Assembly (NCBI GenBank): GCA_016463105.1
Contig: JAEMRY010000009.1
Span: forward strand, 1 to 28,344
DNA: 28,344 nt
Direction of reading: 5' to 3'
DNA from: Ilumatobacteraceae bacterium
Lineage (GTDB): Bacteria; Actinomycetota; Acidimicrobiia; Acidimicrobiales; Ilumatobacteraceae
Position numbers and translations under genes: made by a program. Shown here one piece after another: positions 23,001 to 28,344 of the stretch. Below the pieces are notes generated by a model, which was not told the origin of the DNA, searched no databases, and was given only the letters and a program-made list of their open reading frames with translations. Each line of letters opens with the position of its first letter. Position 1 is the stretch's first letter.

Positions 23001-24424
23001 ACCAGTCGCCGGCTTTTGACCTTACATATAGCGACGTGTTCATGGTGCCAAGTCTTTCGGCAGTGACATCACGCTTGAAAGTAGATCTCACAACGCCAGA
23101 CAAGATCGGAACGAAGATTCCGCTAGTTGTTTCAAATATGACGGCTATTGCCGGACGCAGAATGGCAGAGACAGTTGCGCGTCGCGGCGGTCTTGTTGTT
23201 TTACCTCAAGATATTCCGCTTGACATCGTCGAAAATGTTGTCAATTTCGTTAAGTCGCGCCACCAAATAATCGACACGCCAATCACCATGCAACAAGACG
23301 GCACCGTGGGTGAAGCACTGAGTCTGATTTACAAACGAAGTCACGGTGCAGTAATTGTTGTTGACGACGACGGTCGACCTTCTGGAATCTTCACAGAACA
23401 CGATGCGGTCGGGTTTGATCGCTTTACACAAATTCGTAATGTGATGAGCCGTGAAATATTTACGCTAGAAGACACACTTCTGCCACAACAAATGTTTGAG
23501 CGTTTAACCGAAGCCCGTTTGTCAGTGGCTCCAGTGATTGATCGAGATGGCAAATTGCTGGGTGTTATTACGCGTAATGGGGCATTGCGAAGCACAATTT
23601 ATGAACCAGCAGTTGACAAAAATGGATCACTAATGATTGCAGCAGCAGTTGGTGTCAATGCCGACCCAACTTTGCGAGCCAAACAACTTGCGGCAATGGG
23701 TGTAGATGTCATTGTTGTAGATACTGCGCACGGTCATCAAGTACGAATGCTCAATGTGATCGAGGAGGTGCGTCAAGTAGTTTCGAATATTCCGCTTGTC
23801 GCCGGCAACGTTGTTACTGCCGAAGGAACCCGCGACATTATTAACGCTGGTGCTGACATCGTTAAAGTTGGGGTTGGCCCAGGAGCCATGTGCACTACAC
23901 GAATGATGACTGGCGTTGGTCGACCGCAATTTTCGGCTGTTTTAGATTGTTCTCAAGCCGCTGCCGAATTAGGCAAGACAATTTGGGCAGACGGTGGCGT
24001 GAGATATCCGCGCGACGTTGCTCTCGGACTTGCTGCTGGAGCAGCAAACGTAATGTTTGGATCTCTGCTGGCTGGTACTTATGAGTCTGCTGCTGACACT
24101 TTGCGTGATACAAATGGACGCTTGTACAAAGAAAGTTTCGGCATGGCGTCAAATCGCGCTGTGCGAAACCGCACTCGTAGTGAAAGTGCTTTTGAGCGCG
24201 CGCGCAAAGAACTTTTTGAAGAAGGCATCAGTTCTTCACGCATGTATCTAGATACTCAACGTCCGAGCGTTGAAGACATTATTGATCAAATTATTTCAGG
24301 AGTGCGCTCGTCTTGCACGTATGCGGGGTCTTCAACAATCTCTGAGTTTCAGCAAAGAGCTGTGATTGGCATTCAGAGTGCGTCAGGTTATGACGAGGGT
24401 AGACCCCAAGACACAAGTTGGTAG
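22988..24424 (+). CDS. guaB1: GuaB1-family IMP dehydrogenase-related protein, probable GMP reductase with CBS domains
   Basis: A 478-residue purine-salvage enzyme. The TIM barrel is split by a tandem CBS insert (about 95-205; SHGAVIVVDDDGRPSGIFTE and RLSVAPVIDRDGKLLGVITR), a likely nucleotide-sensing module. The active-site loop is GVGPGAMCTTRMMTGVG, with Cys302 forming the covalent purine intermediate. The barrel also has VVSNMTAIAGRRMAE and VDTAHGHQ. The N terminus MRFLNQSPAFDLTYSDVFMVPS and the C-terminal SSCTYAGSSTISEF are characteristic of the actinobacterial GuaB1 group. Mycobacterial GuaB1 has been shown to be a GMP reductase (GMP to IMP), so that role is favoured over IMP dehydrogenase. 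GAGGGG (22975-22980) is 7 bases before the ATG. Confidence 0.9.
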   Translation: MRFLNQSPAFDLTYSDVFMVPSLSAVTSRLKVDLTTPDKIGTKIPLVVSNMTAIAGRRMAETVARRGGLVVLPQDIPLDIVENVVNFVKSRHQIIDTPITMQQDGTVGEALSLIYKRSHGAVIVVDDDGRPSGIFTEHDAVGFDRFTQIRNVMSREIFTLEDTLLPQQMFERLTEARLSVAPVIDRDGKLLGVITRNGALRSTIYEPAVDKNGSLMIAAAVGVNADPTLRAKQLAAMGVDVIVVDTAHGHQVRMLNVIEEVRQVVSNIPLVAGNVVTAEGTRDIINAGADIVKVGVGPGAMCTTRMMTGVGRPQFSAVLDCSQAAAELGKTIWADGGVRYPRDVALGLAAGAANVMFGSLLAGTYESAADTLRDTNGRLYKESFGMASNRAVRNRTRSESAFERARKELFEEGISSSRMYLDTQRPSVEDIIDQIISGVRSSCTYAGSSTISEFQQRAVIGIQSASGYDEGRPQDTSW

Positions 24425-24436
24425 AGGCAACAATCT

Positions 24437-24442
24437 GATAAT
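24437..24442 (+). promoter_or_regulatory. Putative -10 box of cmk
   Basis: GATAAT, 9 bases before the cmk ATG at 24452, in the 27-base gap after guaB1. There is no Shine-Dalgarno, so cmk may have a leaderless transcript besides any readthrough. Confidence 0.4.
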
Positions 24443-24451
24443 TTTTATCTG

Positions 24452-25090
24452 ATGATTGTTGTAGCGATAGATGGCCCCGCCGGAGCAGGAAAGTCAACGA
24501 TTGCAAAAGCGCTTGCGCTAAAACTCGGTTTGAGATATCTCGACACTGGGGCGATGTATCGTGCGGTCACCTTCGCAGCGATCAACGCCAAAATTAATCT
24601 CACTGATCAAGATTTAGTTGCCGATTTGACGCGAAGGTCAGAAATGGTTTTGACCAACGATGCGGTATTTATTAATGGGTTGGATGCAACAACAGCGATT
24701 CGCGGTGTGCAAGTAACTTCGGCAGTTAGTGCAGTTGCGATGAACTCACAAGTTCGAACTGAATTGCGCGAAAGACAACGTCAATGGGTTACTGATCACA
24801 AGGGGGGAGTTGTTGAAGGTCGTGATATCGGGTCTGTGGTGTTTCCAGACGCGACTCTAAAGGTCTATTTAACAGCGTCACCGTTAGTTCGAGCTCAACG
24901 TCGAGTGGCGCAGTCTGGTGGCAATGTTGATGAGATCGCCCAAGGCATTGCGGCTCGTGACGCTCAAGATAGTTCGCGCAGTGACAGTCCATTAGTACAG
25001 ACCAGCGACGCAGCAATCATTGATACAAGTGATCGATCAATCGAAGACGTCGTTAGTCAACTTCTAAAATTGGTGTTAGCAAAGTCATGA
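24452..25090 (+). CDS. cmk: Cytidylate kinase
   Basis: A 212-residue kinase that phosphorylates CMP and dCMP with ATP. The P-loop GPAGAGKST is at 8-16. LRYLDTGAMYRAVTFAA is the Cmk substrate block, and VVEGRDIGSVVFPDATLKVYLTASP is strongly diagnostic. RRVAQSGG and QDSSRSDSPL complete the lid and CMP-binding regions. The start is fixed by MIVVAIDGPAG. It overlaps plsC by ATGA, an arrangement that fits the common actinobacterial cmk-plsC cluster. Confidence 0.96.
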   Translation: MIVVAIDGPAGAGKSTIAKALALKLGLRYLDTGAMYRAVTFAAINAKINLTDQDLVADLTRRSEMVLTNDAVFINGLDATTAIRGVQVTSAVSAVAMNSQVRTELRERQRQWVTDHKGGVVEGRDIGSVVFPDATLKVYLTASPLVRAQRRVAQSGGNVDEIAQGIAARDAQDSSRSDSPLVQTSDAAIIDTSDRSIEDVVSQLLKLVLAKS

Positions 25091-25761
25091 GTCTTGTTGA
25101 TACACATCTGGCGGGTCAAGGCCGCATATCTAAATTATTTTATGGATTGATTCGAGGCATCCTCGTAGGTTTGTGCAGAAGTTACTTTCGTTTGCGAATA
25201 TCAGGCAAGGAGAATATTCCAAAAACTGGGGCTTTCATTTTGGCGCCAATTCATCGATCGAATGTAGACACGCCAATTGTGAGCGCAACGACGTCGCGTC
25301 GCATGCGATTCATGGGTAAAGATAGTTTGTGGAAGATTCGACCAATCGGAGTAGTGCTCTCTGCGCTTGGTGGCTTTCCTGTAACTCGAGGCACAGCAGA
25401 TCTTGAAGCACTCAAGCGGTGCTTGGCAGTACTCGCACTTGGTGAACCGATCGTGATGTTTCCAGAGGGTACGAGGCAATTTGGTGAGACTATTCAGCCG
25501 TTATTTGACGGAGCCGCTTACTTGGCAATCAAAGCCGGTGTGCCGATAGTTCCTGTTGGTATTGGCGGTACACAAGAAGTGATGCAAAAGGGTTCAAAAA
25601 TGATTTACCCGAAGAAGTGCACGATGATTATTGGTCGGCCAATTTTTCCGCCGCAATCAACCACAGGCCGACTACCGCGCTCAGCGACAACTGAATTGAC
25701 CGCACAACTTAAAACTGCCCTACAAGAACTTTTTGATGCTGCACAACGCAGTGCACACTAG
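25087..25761 (+). CDS. plsC: 1-acyl-sn-glycerol-3-phosphate acyltransferase (PlsC family)
   Basis: Membrane-associated enzyme of 224 residues adding the second acyl chain during phosphatidic acid synthesis. The catalytic HX4D motif is HRSNVD in LAPIHRSNVDTPIV. The acceptor-binding motif is FPEGTR. VPIVPVGIGGTQEVM is the third family block. A hydrophobic N-terminal stretch (LFYGLIRGILVGLC) probably docks in the membrane. The ATG overlaps the cmk stop (ATGA). Its 3' end is only 15 bases from the convergent aminopeptidase gene, and only a weak hairpin is seen between them. Confidence 0.92.
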   Translation: MSLVDTHLAGQGRISKLFYGLIRGILVGLCRSYFRLRISGKENIPKTGAFILAPIHRSNVDTPIVSATTSRRMRFMGKDSLWKIRPIGVVLSALGGFPVTRGTADLEALKRCLAVLALGEPIVMFPEGTRQFGETIQPLFDGAAYLAIKAGVPIVPVGIGGTQEVMQKGSKMIYPKKCTMIIGRPIFPPQSTTGRLPRSATTELTAQLKTALQELFDAAQRSAH

Positions 25762-25776
25762 ATAATTACTTTTTAG

Positions 25777-27039
25777 CTAGTACTTACTTGCGAAGTAACT
25801 TTTTAATGCGCGATGCATTGAAATCAAATCACTAACGCCACATACTTCGCGTGCAGAATGCATCGACAGTTGAGGTATACCGACATCAACAGTGTCTATA
25901 CCCAGCCGAGTTGCCGTGATTGGACCAATTGTTGTTCCGCAGGGCATATTATTTTTAGAGACGAACATCTGGTGGTTTACTTTTGCTAATTCGCAGGCTC
26001 GAATGAATAGCGCTGCTGAGTTAGAAGAAGTTGCGTATCGCTGATTTGAGTTGAGTTTTAGTGCTGGCCCTTGATTAATTATCGGTGCATGTGCATGCTC
26101 ATGTCGTTCAGGATAATTGTGATGCACTGCGTGTGCATTGTCGGCTGAGATGCAACTCGATTGTTGCAAAGTCTGTAGATACTCAATGCGTGATAACCCG
26201 TTTGCGTCAGCCAATCTTTCAAGTGTGTGCTCAAGTAGTGGTCCGGCTGCACCAGTGGCACTCATAGAACCAACTTCTTCATGGTCAAACAACGCCACAA
26301 CATTCGTCGCCTTGGGCTTTGGAGTGTTGACTAATGCTGAGATCGCCGCCCAACATGAAGCTTGGTTGTCAAGACGACCACTCGCCAAGAGCGAATCGTC
26401 AACTCCAATGATTTGAGCCGGTGTCACATCAAATAGTTGCGCGTCAATTGAAACTATTTCGGTTGATCGAACTTTGAGATGCTTGGCGACCCAAGTTAAA
26501 AAATCTGGCGATTTTTTACCGGTTGCCCAAGCAGGCGACAGGTGTTGGTGTCTGTCTAAGACTAAGCCTCGTTCATTTATGTCACGATCAAGATGAATCG
26601 CAAGTTGTGAAATTCGCGCAATTGGTTTTCGCTCGATGAACAATTTCGTCGTACCGTTACGCAAAACCACATGGCCGGCTATTCCTAGATCACGATCAAG
26701 CCAACTATTCAATAGCGGTCCGCCGTAAATCTCAACCTGCAACGTGTGCCATCCGAAACGACTTTCATTGGGACGGGGTTTTATCCGCAATCCAGGTGAA
26801 TCTGTATGTGCCCCCACAATCTGAAAGCGATCTAATTTCGCCGAACCACAGCGCCAGGCGATAATTGATCCGGCCCGAGACACAAACCCATTTGTGTTTT
26901 TGCTTTGAATATTTTTAGAATTTGAGCAGTCGGTAAAGCCTGCTGCGATTAATTGTTTTGCTACAAATTTCGCCACATGGTGCGAGGTTGGAGATGCATC
27001 AAGTTGGGCACAAAGATTGGCGATGAGCTTGTCGCTCAT
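25777..27039 (-). CDS. M18 family metallo-aminopeptidase
   Basis: Cytosolic dizinc aminopeptidase of 420 residues, usually a dodecamer, releasing N-terminal (often acidic or hydrophobic) residues. Metal and active-site blocks are intact: GAHTDSPGL (His, Asp), LDNQASCWAA (bridging Asp), FDHEEVGSMS (catalytic Glu and ligand Glu), SADNAHAVHHNYPERHE (ligand Asp), and LSMHSAREVCG (ligand His). NQRYATSSNS is also typical of the family. An in-frame TTG at 27084 would add 15 residues; ATG 27039 is chosen because it forms an ATGA overlap with the stop of the small membrane-protein gene upstream. Expression is therefore probably coupled to it. Confidence 0.92.
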   Translation of the reverse strand: MSDKLIANLCAQLDASPTSHHVAKFVAKQLIAAGFTDCSNSKNIQSKNTNGFVSRAGSIIAWRCGSAKLDRFQIVGAHTDSPGLRIKPRPNESRFGWHTLQVEIYGGPLLNSWLDRDLGIAGHVVLRNGTTKLFIERKPIARISQLAIHLDRDINERGLVLDRHQHLSPAWATGKKSPDFLTWVAKHLKVRSTEIVSIDAQLFDVTPAQIIGVDDSLLASGRLDNQASCWAAISALVNTPKPKATNVVALFDHEEVGSMSATGAAGPLLEHTLERLADANGLSRIEYLQTLQQSSCISADNAHAVHHNYPERHEHAHAPIINQGPALKLNSNQRYATSSNSAALFIRACELAKVNHQMFVSKNNMPCGTTIGPITATRLGIDTVDVGIPQLSMHSAREVCGVSDLISMHRALKSYFASKY

Positions 27040-27317
27040 GGGTTTATGCTTTTCAATGAAATCTCTTGTCCAAAGAACGTACAAGAAGCGGTTTGAATTT
27101 GTGAAACATTTGCCTCAATTTTGGCAGCACAGATCGAAAGTGCATCGCGTTGCGTGAAGGACAAGTAGCCGAGCAGACCAAAGAATGCAATGAATAAAAT
27201 TTTTGAAACCACAGATTTCACGAACTTCAAGGCAAACAAAAGCCCCAACACGCTCACACCAATTGTCCCAAGTCCTATGTTTTTTGCTGTTTGCGAGTCA
27301 AGCGAGAATAGATCCAT
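27036..27317 (-). CDS. Small membrane protein of unknown function
   Basis: A protein of 93 residues starting MDLFSLDSQ. It has two hydrophobic segments close together (NIGLGTIGVSVLGLLFALKF and ILFIAFFGLLGYLSF) joined by a basic VKSVVSK turn, then a polar C-terminal tail with two cysteines (SICAAK and ASCTFF). I do not recognise a family. The in-frame start at 27359 would overlap the divergent DUF3151 gene, so ATG 27317 is preferred. The stop overlaps the M18 ATG (ATGA), so the two are likely one operon; no functional link is known. Confidence 0.65.
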   Translation of the reverse strand: MDLFSLDSQTAKNIGLGTIGVSVLGLLFALKFVKSVVSKILFIAFFGLLGYLSFTQRDALSICAAKIEANVSQIQTASCTFFGQEISLKSINP

Positions 27318-27323
27318 GTCATC

Positions 27324-27329
27324 TAGTGT
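27324..27329 (+). promoter_or_regulatory. Putative -10 box of the DUF3151 gene
   Basis: TAGTGT, 9 bases before ATG 27339. An AGGA just before the ATG (27333-27336) is too close to be a good Shine-Dalgarno. Confidence 0.4.
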
Positions 27330-27338
27330 GGCAGGACG

Positions 27339-27776
27339 ATGAGCGATCAACCAGTACACCTATCAGCCAGTGGTCCACCCGAGACAATTATCCCACCGAT
27401 TAGCGCAGACCTACGCCAACGCCTTGACCAGGCTCTTGCAACACCTCAACAAGACCGTCGACGTGCAGTTAGTAACGTCGTGGCCGACAATCCGACATTT
27501 CTAGAAGGTTGGGCAAATATTGGCGACCTGAGCGAGCAAGGTATTGATGCTTACATGGCTTATCGAGTTGGATATCACAGAGGACTAGATACGTTGCGTG
27601 CGAATTCTTGGCGAGGTTCTGGCTATGTGCGATGGGCGAGAGAATCTAATCGGGGTTTTTTGCGATGTCTTGCTGGTTTAGCAAAGCATGCGCGAATAAT
27701 CGGTGAGATGAGCGAAGCAATTCGTTGTGACCAGTTTTTGCTTCAACTCGACCCAAGTGGCGAAGCATCGAAATAA
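27339..27776 (+). CDS. DUF3151 family protein
   Basis: A cytoplasmic protein of 145 residues. The central block EGWANIGDL, followed by AYMAYRVGYHRGLDTLRANS, WRGSGYVRW and ESNRGFLRCLAGLAKHA, matches my recollection of the actinobacterial DUF3151 family. The predicted helical, repeat-like organisation (RRRAVSNVVADNPTFLEGWANIG) resembles a short TPR-like array and suggests protein binding. No enzymatic motif is seen and the function is unknown. The start is 21 bp from the divergent membrane-protein gene. A MobA-like gene follows 22 bases after the stop and may be co-transcribed. Confidence 0.82.
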   Translation: MSDQPVHLSASGPPETIIPPISADLRQRLDQALATPQQDRRRAVSNVVADNPTFLEGWANIGDLSEQGIDAYMAYRVGYHRGLDTLRANSWRGSGYVRWARESNRGFLRCLAGLAKHARIIGEMSEAIRCDQFLLQLDPSGEASK

Positions 27777-27798
27777 CAATTCGTCTTGGCTGTAACTT

Positions 27799-28344
27799 AT
27801 GAAGTCTCGGATCACAGCAGCAATTTTCGCCGGTGGTGATAGTTCAAGATTCGGTTCTGCGAAAGCTAACGCATTGATCGATGGTGAAGAATTTATTGTG
27901 CGCATCGCCCGCAATTTGCATGAAATGGGTGTCGAAGAAGTTTTAGTTGTGGGTGGACCGCAGGGTGATGCCGAAAAGATTGGCGCACGTTTTGTTCAAG
28001 ATGAAATTGCGAAGTCAGGACCATTCGGGGCGTTGTTGAGTGCATTGCATGTCTGTAGTAGTGATGTCTTGCTGACCATGCCATGCGATGTGCCGTTCAT
28101 TGATGCGCAGAGTTGTTTTGAAATAGCGAACATTAATCAAGCATTTGATGTAAGGGTTGCCACATCAAAACTGCCATCGACCCCACAGTGGCTTTGCAGT
28201 GCATGGAGGATGTCATGTATTTCGCACCTTGAAAACTCATTTGCAAAAGGCGAGAGAGCGATTCATCGGGCTGTGATCGGATTGAACGTTGAGTTCGTTG
28301 AACTAAACACCGAATTATTGAGAAACATCAACACAATTGAAGAA
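27799..28344 (+). CDS. mobA: Molybdenum cofactor guanylyltransferase-like protein (MobA), 3'-truncated
   Basis: 182 codons run to the window edge with no stop. MKSRITAAIFAGGDSSRFGSAK is the MobA-type nucleotidyltransferase N terminus (AGGxSxRxG followed by Lys). EEVLVVGGP and DEIAKSGPFGALLSAL follow. LLTMPCDVPFI carries the metal-binding Asp. VEFVELNTELLRNINTIEE matches the conserved C-terminal NxNTPED-like block, so only a few residues are probably missing. The enzyme would attach GMP to molybdopterin for molybdoenzymes; related NTP_transf_3 proteins act on other cofactors, so the exact substrate is inferred. No Shine-Dalgarno is seen before the ATG. Confidence 0.82.
   Translation, partial: MKSRITAAIFAGGDSSRFGSAKANALIDGEEFIVRIARNLHEMGVEEVLVVGGPQGDAEKIGARFVQDEIAKSGPFGALLSALHVCSSDVLLTMPCDVPFIDAQSCFEIANINQAFDVRVATSKLPSTPQWLCSAWRMSCISHLENSFAKGERAIHRAVIGLNVEFVELNTELLRNINTIEE

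Noticed and set aside
22988..24424. Assignment as the housekeeping IMP dehydrogenase guaB
   Set aside because: The N-terminal and C-terminal blocks are those of the GuaB1 group, and established work on mycobacterial GuaB1 points to GMP reductase activity.
25758..25785. Terminator between plsC and the M18 gene
   Set aside because: Only a 5-bp ACTAG/CTAGT stem with a long loop is visible in the 15-base gap; too weak to list.
1..28344. CRISPR array, tRNA genes, transposon ends or a defence island
   Set aside because: No regularly spaced repeats, cloverleaf sequences, transposase motifs or known defence domains were seen on either strand.

Overview
The window looks like a chromosomal segment of an actinobacterium, most likely class Acidimicrobiia (Ilumatobacter or CL500-29-like aquatic lineages). 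This is inferred from the actinobacterial GuaB1-type CBS enzyme, a DUF3151 protein, the cmk-plsC pair, an M23 endopeptidase with three peptidoglycan-binding repeats, LivK/LivH sequence style, and a modest GC content (mid-40s percent by eye). No tRNA, rRNA, CRISPR array, insertion sequence or phage gene was seen. Gene density is very high: no gap exceeds 160 bp, and many junctions are ATGA or TGATG overlaps.

Layout. 1-4630: a 5'-truncated Gfo/Idh/MocA oxidoreductase, meeting a three-gene minus-strand operon of type-B carboxylesterase, DAO-family FAD oxidoreductase and SDR dehydrogenase. 4652-5809: a left-handed beta-helix acyltransferase and a small membrane-anchored protein. 5852-10226: a heterodimeric ABC exporter with one degenerate ATP site, followed by a lipoprotein gene. 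10259-14764: a histidine phosphatase, then minus-strand genes for a secreted M23 endopeptidase, a class I methyltransferase, and a TetR regulator fused to a SnoaL/NTF2-like domain. 14837-21161: heme A synthase and a complete branched-chain amino acid type ABC importer (livHMGF), convergent with its binding-protein gene across a strong bidirectional terminator. 21271-25761: Sua5/TsaC, an alpha/beta hydrolase, then divergent guaB1, cmk and plsC. 25777-28344: M18 aminopeptidase coupled to a small membrane protein, then DUF3151 and a 3'-truncated MobA-like gene.

Most notable is the Liv system. The LivK-type lipoprotein (19797-21161, minus) appears circularly permuted: the segment that normally forms the C-terminal part of a type I binding protein sits directly after the signal peptide, and the normal N-terminal part follows it. 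The protein ends where the moved segment should continue. The partner LivH carries an extra signal peptide and an extracytoplasmic beta-sandwich-like domain ahead of its membrane domain.

Start sites. Several genes have no Shine-Dalgarno sequence but a TAnnnT-like -10 hexamer 6 to 10 bases before the start codon, which points to frequent leaderless transcription. At two divergent promoters the -10 elements of the two strands overlap as a near-palindrome. All function calls are from reading motifs; no alignments or searches were run.
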